Notes under the pieces: generated by a model | Database searches by the model: none | The model's input: only the letters and a program-made list of their open reading frames with translations | Told to the model about the DNA's origin: nothing | Source: Bacillota bacterium | Lineage (GTDB): Bacteria; Bacillota; Sulfobacillia; RBS10-35; JAJYVN01 | NCBI GenBank assembly: GCA_021791815.1 | Contig: JAJYVV010000003.1 | Span: forward strand, 1-52,212 | Length of the DNA: 52,212 nucleotides | Reading direction: 5' to 3' | Position numbers and translations under genes: made by a program | Shown here: in pieces, positions 17,387 to 25,580 of the stretch | Numbering within the stretch: position 1 is the stretch's first letter | Layout of the letters: every line of letters begins with the position of its first letter

Positions 17387-18514
17387 CTATCCCCCTTGTC
17401 CAGCACGGGGCCCGGCTCCCGCCTCCGGGGTCCCGCCCGGTTCCGCGCCCGACCCCTCCTCCCCGCCGTAGTGGGCCGCGACGGCGCGGAACGCCTCCTT
17501 CGGTTCCCAGGGCATGTCGGGGTACGTCGTGCCGTGCCCCCGCGCAAAGGTCTTGACGAGGCCCATCCCGGACATGTCCAGGTCGTACAGCGGGTCTTCG
17601 CTGTATTTCGAGGACCACCCATCCACGAAGCTCGAGACGAACGCGCCGTCGATCCCGGCGCCGTCCAGGATCCGCAGCGTCTCCACCAGTTCGCGCGCCT
17701 GTAAGCCCTCGTCGCGGATGTATGCGCCCTTGAGGCGTACCCGGAAAAGGCGGCCGATCAGGCGGAGGTGGTGCAGGACCACCGTGCGTTGCTCCAGCAC
17801 GCCGAAGCCCAGCGCCCCCGAACTGTCCGCGCCCCGATAGGTGCGCATCCCGAACTCGGTCACGGCGACCGGCTTGCCGGTGGCGAGGAGGGGCTGCAGC
17901 ATCTGCACGTACCGGTCCTTGATACGCGCATCTCGGTAGTGGTCGATGCCCACGATGTCGAAGGGCGCCCAGTCGACGGCCTCGAAGGCAAGGGACGCAT
18001 GGGTCAGGGGACCGCCGAAGACCGCGCGGGCGGCGGCGGCCGCCCGGCCAAGGAAGGCGTTCAAGGGCCCGTTGTGCGTGCCGGCCTTCAGCCGCTCGCG
18101 GGCGGTCGGGGTCCCGAAGCGTTCCTCGATGCTGCGGCCGGGTACGATGCCCCGCATGAACAGGGTCAGCTCCGTGCCCAGGATGAACGTCACCCTGTCG
18201 GGGTGCCGGCGGCGCAGGGTCTCGGCGGCGGCCGCCGCCGAGAGAAGGGCCTGAAGCGTCTGCTCCGCCGGCCGCTCCCAGATGGTGGGGGAGTACCACA
18301 CCTCCAGGCCGAGGCCCAAGCCGATCTCCGCCACGGCCGCCAGCCGGTCGAGGTGGGAGCCCGTCACCCGGACGGCGTTGCAGTGCAGGTCGTCGCGGAT
18401 GATCTGCAGCTCCCGGTGGGCCACGGCCAGGTCGAGCCTCGGCCTCGAGTCGACGTGCCACAGCAGCCCGGACAAGACGGTCCCCGAATCATAGACCACG
18501 CCGCGCCGCTGCAC
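17387..18514 (-). CDS. TIM-barrel glycoside-hydrolase-like protein
   Basis: Probable cytoplasmic protein with a (beta/alpha)8 fold like clan GH-A glycosidases. I recall similar actinobacterial proteins sometimes labelled abortive infection protein, without strong basis. GTG 18514 (VQRRGVVYDSGT) is chosen because the conserved sequence begins there and a purine-rich GGGGCGAGG precedes it; ATG 18625 is the track start. Within 375 residues, segments resembling active-site strands are ILGTELTLF and VAVTEFGMRTYRG, offering two candidate glutamates. Others are IIRDDLHCNAVRV near the N-terminus and DIVGIDHYRD. The C-terminal 30 residues are low complexity. It lies downstream of a sialidase-like gene on the same strand, so both may act on glycans. 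The substrate is unknown. Confidence 0.75.
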   Translation of the reverse strand: MQRRGVVYDSGTVLSGLLWHVDSRPRLDLAVAHRELQIIRDDLHCNAVRVTGSHLDRLAAVAEIGLGLGLEVWYSPTIWERPAEQTLQALLSAAAAAETLRRRHPDRVTFILGTELTLFMRGIVPGRSIEERFGTPTARERLKAGTHNGPLNAFLGRAAAAARAVFGGPLTHASLAFEAVDWAPFDIVGIDHYRDARIKDRYVQMLQPLLATGKPVAVTEFGMRTYRGADSSGALGFGVLEQRTVVLHHLRLIGRLFRVRLKGAYIRDEGLQARELVETLRILDGAGIDGAFVSSFVDGWSSKYSEDPLYDLDMSGMGLVKTFARGHGTTYPDMPWEPKEAFRAVAAHYGGEEGSGAEPGGTPEAGAGPRAGQGG

Positions 18515-18736
18515 CGGCCTCGCCCCTTCCGCGAAGGGGGCGGCGGCGGCGGCATCCCGCCCCCGGCCCATGCCGTCCCGGCCGAACCCAGCACCACAGG
18601 ATCGGGCGCGCGGCGCCACGGGCATCGCCGCCGCAGCGGCTTGGACGGCCGGATGGCCAACCGGAACCGTCCCGCCCGACCCGGGCGGAAGAAGCAGGCG
18701 AGGCCTTGCGGTGCGCCCAGGGTCGAACCATGATCG

Positions 18737-19723
18737 TCAGAGCTCCGCCGGATCCAGGGTGACATGCTCGATGCGGGTCCTCCGATGCGAATAGGCAAGG
18801 TGCACACGGCCGTCCCCGCCCTCGATGATCGCCGGATACGAGAACTCGCCGTCCCCCGCGGCGAGAACGATGGGCGGCCCCCAGTTCCGGCCGCGATCCT
18901 CGGACACACGCAGCGCCAGCGGCGAGCGGGCGCTCTCGGTGGGGTTGTGCGCGAGGAGCAGGCGCCCGTCGGACAGGACCTGGGCATCGATCCCCGTGTC
19001 GGGATTGGGCAGGTCGGTGGGTTCGGCCTCGCTCCACGTACGGCCTCCGTCCGCAGAGCACGAGCGCCAGATGCGGCGGTCGCCGGTGCGCAGATACATC
19101 TGCATTTCCCCATCAGGCCAGGCGGCCAGCGCCGGCTGAATCGCGCCGCTGCACCCTTGTGGCACGGCGATGGCCTGTCCATAGCGCCAGGTCCCGCCGC
19201 CCGCGGGGCGTGTTCCCAGCCAACTCCGGCGCTCCAGGTCGCTGTATGCGCCGATCGCCAACTCGCCGTTCGGCCGCACGAGGGGCTTGTTCTTGACCAG
19301 GAAGCTGCGCTGGTCGCGCAGGGATTGCTCCTGGCTCCAGGTCCAGCCGCCGTCCCGGGACTGGACGATGTAGCTGAAGCTGTCGTGCCCGCGCGCCCTG
19401 CCCTCGAAGTTGCCCTCCGGCCGCTCGACGCGCGTGAAGAAGAGCTCGATCCGTTCCTCGCCGTCGGGTCCGGTATGCGCGCAGAGGGCCGCGTTGCCGT
19501 ACGCGCGCGGGTCGTTCATGCCCGCGACGGCGCGCACGTCCTGCCATTGCGCCGCCCCGGCGGGCCGCCGCGCGAAGAGGATCACGCCGTTGCCGCCCTT
19601 GTGGTCCGCCCCGGCGAACCACGCGCAGATCAGCTCGCCGTTGCCGCGCTCGGCGATGGTCGCGCCGTGCGCGGACGAGTAGCCGGGCAGCCGGTCGAAG
19701 ATGAAGCAGCGGTCGACGGGCAC
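18737..19723 (-). CDS. Sialidase-like (BNR repeat) beta-propeller protein
   Basis: Six-bladed propeller of the BNR/exo-alpha-sialidase-like superfamily, 328 residues. GTG 19723 is chosen for the preceding GGGGTGAGGG; the track start (GTG 19741) is 6 codons earlier. Asp boxes are visible as SRDGGWTWS, SADGGRTWS and a weaker SEDRGRNWG. The N-terminal blade reads AHGATIAERGNGELICAWFAG, lacking the RIP motif of true sialidases, and I cannot place a full arginine triad. No signal peptide is apparent, so it may be intracellular. It precedes the TIM-barrel gene by about 220 bases on the same strand. It is probably a carbohydrate-active or binding protein; sialidase activity is not shown. Confidence 0.8.
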   Translation of the reverse strand: MPVDRCFIFDRLPGYSSAHGATIAERGNGELICAWFAGADHKGGNGVILFARRPAGAAQWQDVRAVAGMNDPRAYGNAALCAHTGPDGEERIELFFTRVERPEGNFEGRARGHDSFSYIVQSRDGGWTWSQEQSLRDQRSFLVKNKPLVRPNGELAIGAYSDLERRSWLGTRPAGGGTWRYGQAIAVPQGCSGAIQPALAAWPDGEMQMYLRTGDRRIWRSCSADGGRTWSEAEPTDLPNPDTGIDAQVLSDGRLLLAHNPTESARSPLALRVSEDRGRNWGPPIVLAAGDGEFSYPAIIEGGDGRVHLAYSHRRTRIEHVTLDPAEL

Positions 19724-20023
19724 GCCCTCACCCCGTCCCACCTATACCACCAGTCCCGCGGCGCGCACAGCCGCCCGCATCCCCCCCGGCAGGCGCCCAT
19801 CCGGGGACCGTTCCGGCGCCGGGGGGCATCTCGCCGCCGTCGATGCGCAGGGCGGCCACGAAGGGCGGCAGAGCCGGAGTCTGCGGGGCGGGGGGCGTCG
19901 GGCCGGAACCTCCCGGTGGGCCACGGGCCGAGGGTTGCGCCGCGCGCGCGGCGGGCGGTGGCGCGGTGCAACGATCGGCCCGGGACCGGCCTCGGGGTCG
20001 CCATTGTCGCGGTCATCGCCACC
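19724..20023. other. Intergenic stretch before the small membrane-protein gene
   Basis: These 300 bases are flanked by the start of the sialidase-like gene and the start of a small membrane protein. They should hold both promoters, but I see no clear elements or coding signal. Confidence 0.4.
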
Positions 20024-20374
20024 GTGTATGGAATCTTCCGTCTTTTGCTCACGCTCCTGGGACTGGCCGGGATGGCCCTCGCCTCCGCCGGGATGCCCAT
20101 CCAGCACAGGACGGGTACGCTCCTCTGTGCGACGGCGTCGGACCTCATTCTGAACATCGGATTCCTGGCCTTCGGCATGGGCGCTTTGCCGCTCAAGGGC
20201 TGGTCCTGGGTCGCCGGCATGGTGGCCCTGGCGCTGGAAGTGGCCGGCGAACTCGTTGCGTTCGTGCCGCACGGCTCCCACGCCCACCTCCTCACCATGC
20301 AGGTCCTCGCCGTCGTGATCTTCTGGTACCTCGTCCGCCTGGATGTTCGCTCCGCCTTCGGGAAGCCCGCGTAG
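20024..20374 (+). CDS. Small multi-pass membrane protein of unknown function
   Basis: Hypothetical protein of 116 residues with about four hydrophobic segments (FRLLLTLLGLAGMALASA, SDLILNIGFLAFGMGAL, WVAGMVALALEVAGELVAFV, LLTMQVLAVVIFWYLV). GTG 20024 is the first start codon that keeps the hydrophobic reading. The in-frame sequence just upstream (GVAIVAVIATV) is also hydrophobic but has no start codon near it, so the 5' end may be truncated or a start has been lost. It has no recognisable family and no operon partner. An insertion sequence begins 124 bases downstream. Confidence 0.45.
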   Translation: MYGIFRLLLTLLGLAGMALASAGMPIQHRTGTLLCATASDLILNIGFLAFGMGALPLKGWSWVAGMVALALEVAGELVAFVPHGSHAHLLTMQVLAVVIFWYLVRLDVRSAFGKPA

Positions 20375-20497
20375 CGCCGTCCCAGTTCCGCCGCGGCTCA
20401 TGCGGCCGGCTCCCGCCATGCGGGCCAGCCCCCTTCGGCCAGATGGACGGCGCAACGGCCGCCGCCTCCACGCCCGCTGCCGTTGGCCGCCCTCCGA

Positions 20498-20516
20498 GCG
20501 GGAGTTTAAGCGTGGG
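20498..20516 (+). repeat. Left terminal inverted repeat of the IS
   Basis: GCGGGAGTTTAAGCGTGGG pairs with the reverse complement of the right end at 17 of 19 positions; the first 13 are identical. Confidence 0.85.
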
Positions 20517-20530
20517 TGGGGGACGACGGG

Positions 20531-20563
20531 GTCCCAAGGCTTGAGGCAGAGGCGTTTTGGGAC
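20531..20563 (-). terminator. Hairpin just past the transposase stop
   Basis: GTCCCAA and TTGGGAC are separated by 19 bases, immediately downstream of the transposase gene and inside the IS end. It may end transposase transcription or limit read-through. No T-run is present. Confidence 0.35.
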
Positions 20564-20565
20564 AG

Positions 20566-22308
20566 TCACGGTGTAGTACCTGCGGAGGTGGCCGGGTGGG
20601 GGTCTGGGTGGAAGCGCTGCAAGCCGAGCAGGGTGAACAATCGCTGCTGCTCGGCGTCGCGGCGGGTGAGACGGATGCCGACCGGAACGGCGCGCGGGCG
20701 CTTTCCGGGTTGGGGTTGGGGGAGATCGGCGACGGCTCGTATCTGGGCCAGGGTCTCGATGAGGGCGGCGAACCCAGGGGCGCGTGCGGGGTCGGCCCGC
20801 CGGACCTCGCGGTACAGAAGGGCGCTCAACAGGAGGGCGAAGACGCAGTATGCCGCGTGGACGCGGACCTTTTGGTCGGTCCAGTGGAACAAAGGACGCC
20901 AGCTGACGAAGTGCGGGTCCTTCCATTGCTTGAAGGCATCTTCGATCTCGGCCTGGCTGCGGTAGGCGGCGATGATCTCCTCATCCGTCCACTTGGACTG
21001 GTCGGTGAACAACAGCGTCTTGCCGAAGTAGAGATCGACCATCTCTTGGAGACCCCGGTCGTCCCACTCGTAGGTGAGATGAACGCGCCCACCTTCGTCC
21101 GCGGTGACCGTGTAGCGGAGGTACGGTCCAGGCTCTCGACCCCGCAGCAGGCGGGCGATGAGGCGCTTGGTCCCGTCCGGGGTGGGCCTTTTGCCACGAG
21201 GCAAGGGTGATTGGGTCCAGCGGTGCAGCTTGGCCTGCAGGGCCTGCAAGCCCGCTTCGATCTGGCGACGCTGCCGCTGCAGGCCCTGCATCTGGCCCGC
21301 CAGCAGGTGGGGGTTGAAGGTGGCGACGACGGTCCGTTCGACACCATAAACCTGCCGGGTGACCCGGTGAGCGAGAAGTCCCGGCCAGCGATCGGGGTTC
21401 ACCTCGTGATAGGCGACCTGCGGGATGGCCAGCACGTCCTTGTGTTGTCCGGGCACCAACGAACCGACGAAGCGCAGGCGATCGCGCGCGACGCGGTCCA
21501 GATTGGCCTGACTGTTGTTACCCTTATCGAAGACCAAGGTCACCTCGGCCTCCGGCCCGGCCACCGCGCGGCAGCGGGCGACGAGGCGGGCGTATACATG
21601 CTCAAACGCCTTGCTGTCGGGGACGTTGCCGGGGTAGGTCTCGTGCAGCAGGGGGACATGGCCGTCGGCGGTGGCCAAAAGGCCGAGCCCGATCTGACGC
21701 AGATCGTTGCGCTTTTGTTTGTTGTGACCACGTTGGGGGAGTTCGGCATCGGTTCTGGTGTTGATGTATGTGAAGAAGTTCGTGGCGTCGTAGATGAGCC
21801 CCCGCACCTGGACGCCGAATTCCGCGACCGCCGCCCGGGCCAGATCCAACTCGATGGCCTCGATGGCGGCCGCGTCGACGCGGTCCATCGCTTGCCAGAA
21901 GCGTTGACTGGTGAAGTGTTGTGCCGATAGGCCCCAGAGCCGGCGTAGCATGGTGCGCTCGTACCAACCGCCAATCTGGGCCTTGCTCTTGGCCGCGACG
22001 ACCCGATTGATGGCCGCGAGCAACAGGTAGCGGCCGACGCCGACCTCCTGCTGTCCCTGGGGCACGTGGCGGTCGACGATGCTCTCCAAGCCGAGACGCT
22101 CCGCGATAGCCAGCACGGCGGCGACCGCGCCGAAGTCGTAGACGACGACGTCGTACGCGCCGGGTCCCTGCAGGCAGCGGGCCACGACGTCCTCCATCTT
22201 GCCGAGGTACCGCTGCCAGACGATGCGAGGCTTGCCGTTGACGCGCTTGGACTCGACGGCGTACCAGTACTCGTGCCCGCGGACGGTCTTGCGCATGAGG
22301 CGCGGCAA
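20566..22308 (-). CDS. IS1634-family DDE transposase
   Basis: Catalyses excision and integration of the surrounding element. It starts at TTG 22308 with GGAGGG 6 bases upstream; ATG 22296 is an internal alternative. The 580-residue product shows the DDE core: first Asp in LIYDATNFFTYI (Asp174), second in LVFDKGNNS (Asp261), and Glu in the C-terminal YRSQAEIEDAF signature. The long insertion between the second Asp and the Glu is typical of IS4-superfamily enzymes. The frame is uninterrupted. The C-terminal codons contain one copy of the 10-bp subterminal repeat described separately. Confidence 0.95.
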   Translation of the reverse strand: MPRLMRKTVRGHEYWYAVESKRVNGKPRIVWQRYLGKMEDVVARCLQGPGAYDVVVYDFGAVAAVLAIAERLGLESIVDRHVPQGQQEVGVGRYLLLAAINRVVAAKSKAQIGGWYERTMLRRLWGLSAQHFTSQRFWQAMDRVDAAAIEAIELDLARAAVAEFGVQVRGLIYDATNFFTYINTRTDAELPQRGHNKQKRNDLRQIGLGLLATADGHVPLLHETYPGNVPDSKAFEHVYARLVARCRAVAGPEAEVTLVFDKGNNSQANLDRVARDRLRFVGSLVPGQHKDVLAIPQVAYHEVNPDRWPGLLAHRVTRQVYGVERTVVATFNPHLLAGQMQGLQRQRRQIEAGLQALQAKLHRWTQSPLPRGKRPTPDGTKRLIARLLRGREPGPYLRYTVTADEGGRVHLTYEWDDRGLQEMVDLYFGKTLLFTDQSKWTDEEIIAAYRSQAEIEDAFKQWKDPHFVSWRPLFHWTDQKVRVHAAYCVFALLLSALLYREVRRADPARAPGFAALIETLAQIRAVADLPQPQPGKRPRAVPVGIRLTRRDAEQQRLFTLLGLQRFHPDPHPATSAGTTP

Positions 22309-22337
22309 GCGAGACCCTCCCCGGTGATGGCCGCCGT

Positions 22338-22545
22338 CAGGTGCTACCCATGGTCGACCTATTCTCCAGTTGGGTTCTGGTTCCTGCGTTTATCCGCTCC
22401 TTCCCGGGAGACTATCAGGTGCTACGTTCCCGGGAGCCGCCTCCGGTCTGCCCGTTCGCTCGCGCTCGCCTGAAACATCAAGCGGGACAAGGGTTTCCCC
22501 TCGCCCCGCCCTCCGCGCTGTGCTCGACCCGGCTGCAGGTGCTAC
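22338..22545 (+). repeat. Three direct CAGGTGCTAC repeats in the IS leader region
   Basis: CAGGTGCTAC occurs at 22338-22347, 22416-22425 and 22536-22545, between the transposase start and the right end. A near copy in inverted orientation (CAGGTACTAC on the minus strand) lies at 20573-20582 near the left end. Two copies of TTCCCGGGAG (22402-22411 and 22428-22437) flank the middle repeat. They probably are subterminal transposase-binding sites (inference). Confidence 0.65.
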
Positions 22546-22546
22546 G

Positions 22547-22565
22547 CCCGCTCTTAAACTCCCGC
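22547..22565 (-). repeat. Right terminal inverted repeat of the IS
   Basis: CCCGCTCTTAAACTCCCGC is the reverse complement of GCGGGAGTTTAAGAGCGGG and matches the left end at 17 of 19 bases. Confidence 0.85.
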
Positions 22566-22898
22566 GAGGCATCCGCGTCGAGGGTCGTCCATCATCGATA
22601 CGCCGCCCACCCCGTGATGGCCCATCCGATGCTCGTCCGCCAGAAGGCGCCACGAGCGTCGCTGGATCGGCGGCGGCGCCGCCTCTGGTGACGCAAGGAC
22701 CGTTGGGCGCCGGTCGCGTCAAGCCGCAGGGCCTTCGCCCGATGGGCTCCGCCCGTCGGCCGCCCGCGGAGCCTCCAGGCGACCCGGGGGATCAGGGGCG
22801 GCGGCATCGGCGCAGGCGGGCGGCCGGACCTCACCGAAGGTTCGCGCCGGCCGAGCCGTCGCGGTGCCGGCCCAGGTCCACGGGAAAGAGGTGTTCCG
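22566..22898. other. Non-coding stretch right of the IS
   Basis: This 333-base stretch separates the IS from the next gene. I see no gene, RNA or clear repeat. It ends with the ribosome site GGGAAAGAGG of the following gene. Confidence 0.4.
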
Positions 22899-23351
22899 AT
22901 GACAAGGCAGGAGTCCGTGCGCACGTCCCGATTTCTGCACCGGGCGCTTCATCCCGACATGCGCGCGCTGCGCACCGCCATCGGCGAGGCCAATGGGATC
23001 AACGCCAAGCTGGCTGTGTTCGTCACCAATCTGGTTGGGACGATGTGGTGCGCCTACCTCTTCACCTGCATCGCGCTGCTCGGGCTGCCCACCGCGCTGC
23101 GGCCGGGCGGCGAAGGGATCGTGGCCTGGATCGCGCAGACGTTTCTCCAGCTCGTGCTCCTGTCCGTGATCATGGTCGGGCAGAACGTGCAGAGCCTGGC
23201 CGCAGACGCCCGCTCGGAGAACACCTTTCGCGACACGGAACAGATTCTCGACCGGCTCGACATCCACACGGAAGGCGGGCTCAAGGCGATTCTGGACCGC
23301 CTGGACGACATCGAGCGCCGGCTTCCCGCGCGGAGCGATGCGGCGTCGTAG
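22899..23351 (+). CDS. Conserved two-helix membrane protein of unknown function
   Basis: The 150-residue product starts at ATG 22899 with GGGAAAGAGG about 8 bases upstream. Two hydrophobic helices are clear: NLVGTMWCAYLFTCIALLGLP and IAQTFLQLVLLSVIMVGQNV. A charged C-terminal helix follows (SENTFRDTEQILDRLDIHTEGG, DRLDDIERRL), probably cytoplasmic. The combination MWCAY, WIAQTFLQLVLLS and VGQNVQ matches hypothetical membrane proteins I recall from mycobacteria and other GC-rich bacteria; no function is known. It is followed at about 100 bases by the kinase-fold gene on the same strand. Confidence 0.75.
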   Translation: MTRQESVRTSRFLHRALHPDMRALRTAIGEANGINAKLAVFVTNLVGTMWCAYLFTCIALLGLPTALRPGGEGIVAWIAQTFLQLVLLSVIMVGQNVQSLAADARSENTFRDTEQILDRLDIHTEGGLKAILDRLDDIERRLPARSDAAS

Positions 23352-23452
23352 CGGGCCAGGGCGCGCCGCTCCGTCATGGATCCCGCCGAGCGGCCCACGG
23401 GCCGGGCGGCGCTCGGGGCCGCGGGCGCCCGTTTGCGGAAGGGGCGGAAGCG

Positions 23453-24340
23453 GTGGACGAGACGGCGCTGCTGCAGCCCCTCTTCGACGATCCGCTCCGC
23501 GAGGTCGTCCACGTCCGGCCGGGCTACGCGAGCCATGCGTCGGACGTCTGGCTCGTCCGCACGGATGCCGAAGAGGCCGTGGTGCGGGCGTCCCGGCTGG
23601 GGCCGGAGGCGCGGGGGCCCTTCCATGAGGGGTGCCGCGCCCTCTTCGGCTCGGATCCGAGCCGGGTCTGGGACCTGGAGGCGATCAACGGCCACCTCGG
23701 CGCCTGCGGCGCCCTGCGGGTGCCGCGCGTCCTGCGGCGGGGATGGGTGGGATCCCGCCCCTGCGTCGTCGTGGAGCGCCTGCCGGGGACGTCGATCGAG
23801 ACGTTCGCCGGCGCGTCCCCGCGCGTGCTGGCCGACCTGGGCCGGGGTCTGGCGAAAATGCACAGGCGCACGGGCGACTGGTTCGGCACGCTGACCCCCC
23901 GCCACCGGGTGCCGCTGGATCGCTTTCCGACCCGGTTGGCCGAGAGCATCGCCGCGCTGATCCCCGCGTATCGCCCGGACCTGGGGGAGCGGGCGGACGG
24001 CGCGGTCGCGGCCGCCAGGCGGCTACCCGTGCCGCCCGCCGCGTGCCCGATCATGCCGGACCTGGATCCGACCCAATTCCTGGTCCACGGCGACCGGCTC
24101 AGCGGGCTCGTGGACACGGAGTACTGCTGCGCCGGGCCCCGGGAACTGGACTTCGTGGCCCTGGAGTACGTGCTGGACCGGGCCGGGGCGCGGATCTTCG
24201 CCGAGGCGTACGCGCGGGTGCTGGGGCTTCCGGTCCTGGGCGGCGTCCGGCCCCTCTACCGCCTTCTGTATCTGCTGCTGGAGGTCCAGGGGCGCGGGCC
24301 GTTCGACGGGTGGATGGCCCAACCGGCCCTGTTCGATTGA
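23453..24340 (+). CDS. Aminoglycoside-phosphotransferase-fold protein with divergent catalytic loop
   Basis: Kinase-fold protein of the APH/choline-kinase superfamily, 295 residues, substrate unknown. GTG 23453 is chosen for AAGGGGCGGAAG just upstream; the 656-residue track ORF reads through the IS flank. The N-lobe has VWLVRTDAEEAVVRAS and the hinge region reads CVVVERLPGTSIETF. The catalytic loop, normally HGDxxPxN, reads MPDLDPTQF, keeping the Asp but replacing His with Met and Asn with Gln. The metal-binding Asp is probably in LVDTEYCCAGPRELDF. Residual catalysis on a small molecule is possible. It ends 4 bases from the convergent oxidoreductase gene. Confidence 0.78.
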   Translation: MDETALLQPLFDDPLREVVHVRPGYASHASDVWLVRTDAEEAVVRASRLGPEARGPFHEGCRALFGSDPSRVWDLEAINGHLGACGALRVPRVLRRGWVGSRPCVVVERLPGTSIETFAGASPRVLADLGRGLAKMHRRTGDWFGTLTPRHRVPLDRFPTRLAESIAALIPAYRPDLGERADGAVAAARRLPVPPAACPIMPDLDPTQFLVHGDRLSGLVDTEYCCAGPRELDFVALEYVLDRAGARIFAEAYARVLGLPVLGGVRPLYRLLYLLLEVQGRGPFDGWMAQPALFD

Positions 24341-24344
24341 GGGG

Positions 24345-25445
24345 CTACCGGCCGCCCATGCCGGCGGCCCTTTCCGCCAGCATCTGCTCCAGCGGGTTGG
24401 CGGGGTTCGGCAGCGGCAGCGCCACAAGACGCCCCAGCCGCGCCGACTCATACACCGCCATCAGGATTTCCAGGGTCGCCCGCGCGCTGCGGCCATCGAG
24501 CGGATGCCGGTGGCCATCCTCCAGCGCGTCCAGGAGTTCCGCCTGCGGCGACAGGCCCCGGTGCCATGGGCCGGGGGCCGGGTCGACCACCTCGGGCCCG
24601 TTCCGCGCGACCACACGGAGCAGGGGCCCCTGGCCGTCGGGGGCGTCGCCCGCCACCTCGATGCGGCCGTCGGTCCCGTGCAACACGATGCGGTTGTAGT
24701 TGGGACCCGAGACCCGCGCTCCGAGGCCCTCCCGCTCGGGGGTCGCCCCGGCCCCCCCCGTGGTGAGCCACGCCCGCACGCCGCCCTCGAACTTGACGTG
24801 CGCCATGGCCGCGTCCTCCAGCGTGTGGCCCCAGCCGGTGCGCCGGCTCCGCGCGTCCACCTGCCCCAGGACCCACTCGGCCGGGGCGTCCCCGGCGTAG
24901 AAGCGCACCAGATCCACCGTGTGGGTGCCGTCCACCATGAGGGACGACCCGGGATGGCCCGCCGCCTGGATGTGCTCCAGGCGGCCGATGGCGCCGCCGC
25001 GCAGCAGCTCCCGCGCCTGCGCGTACTGGGCCATGTACCGCCGCTGGTGCCCCACCACCAGGGTTACGCCGTATCGGGCGCAGGCCTCGATCATGGCGTC
25101 GGCCTCGCCCAGGTTCATGGCCATCGGCTTCTCGCACAGGATCGCCCGGGGGCGGTACGCGGCCGCGGCGATGGTCAGCGGCGCGTGCAGGGTTTCGTTG
25201 GTGCAGACGAGCACCACATCCGGCCGCACCGCGGCCTGCATCGTCCCGTGGTCGGTGAAGCGCAGGGCGCGCGGTACATGGAACCGCTGACCGAAGCTCT
25301 CCAGGGCGTCCGCCTTCACGTCGCAGATGGCCGCGATCTCCGCCCTTCCCGTGGCGAGGAACGCCTCCGCGTGGTAATTGGCGATCCCCAGCCCGCCCAC
25401 GCCGATGATCCCGACCCGCGCCGCGCGGTCCGTATGCTCCGCCAT
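24345..25445 (-). CDS. Gfo/Idh/MocA family oxidoreductase
   Basis: Predicted NAD(P)-dependent sugar or cyclitol dehydrogenase, 366 residues. ATG 25445 is preceded by GGGGGGAGC; the upstream part of the track ORF is antisense to the next gene. The Rossmann motif is VGIIGVGGLGIANYHAEAF, the family lysine motif is CEKPMAMNL, and GHQRRYMAQYAQARELL is followed by DGTHTVDLVRF, containing candidate catalytic residues. It is divergent from a paralogous gene at 25581 with 135 bases between the starts, and the central domains are clearly related. It probably belongs to the same catabolic regulon as the rightward operon. Confidence 0.92.
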   Translation of the reverse strand: MAEHTDRAARVGIIGVGGLGIANYHAEAFLATGRAEIAAICDVKADALESFGQRFHVPRALRFTDHGTMQAAVRPDVVLVCTNETLHAPLTIAAAAYRPRAILCEKPMAMNLGEADAMIEACARYGVTLVVGHQRRYMAQYAQARELLRGGAIGRLEHIQAAGHPGSSLMVDGTHTVDLVRFYAGDAPAEWVLGQVDARSRRTGWGHTLEDAAMAHVKFEGGVRAWLTTGGAGATPEREGLGARVSGPNYNRIVLHGTDGRIEVAGDAPDGQGPLLRVVARNGPEVVDPAPGPWHRGLSPQAELLDALEDGHRHPLDGRSARATLEILMAVYESARLGRLVALPLPNPANPLEQMLAERAAGMGGR

Positions 25446-25518
25446 GCCGCTCCCCCCGCGGCGGCCCCGTACCGCGCCGGGGCGCCCTTCCCTTCCCGCG
25501 GGCGTACGGAGCGGAGCA

Positions 25519-25528
25519 GGACGCGTCC
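25519..25528. promoter_or_regulatory. 10-bp palindrome in the divergent promoter region
   Basis: GGACGCGTCC is a perfect palindrome between the two divergent oxidoreductase genes, and so a possible operator for a shared regulator. Short GC palindromes are frequent in such DNA, so this is weak. Confidence 0.25.
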
Positions 25529-25580
25529 GGGGGTCATGGAAGGCCGGCTGCCGGCCCACCCGGGGAAGCGGGGGATGTGC

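Larger units (their letters stand above)
20498..22565. mobile_element. Complete IS1634-family insertion sequence (about 2.07 kb)
   Basis: The element is bounded by terminal inverted repeats beginning GCGGGAGTTTAAG at both ends and carries one DDE transposase on the minus strand. Size and transposase type match the IS1634 group of the IS4 superfamily. I cannot find a matching target-site duplication in the flanks (CGCCCTCCGA on the left, GAGGCATCCG on the right). Either the ends have been rearranged or the duplication has decayed. The transposase frame is intact, so the element may still be active. Confidence 0.88.

Noticed and set aside
17387-18514. Abortive-infection (phage defence) gene
   Set aside because: The label appears on similar proteins, but the sequence shows a glycosidase-like TIM barrel and no defence neighbours.
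22338-22545. CRISPR array
   Set aside because: The repeats are only 10 bp, irregularly spaced (78 and 120 bases) and inside an insertion sequence; there are no cas genes.
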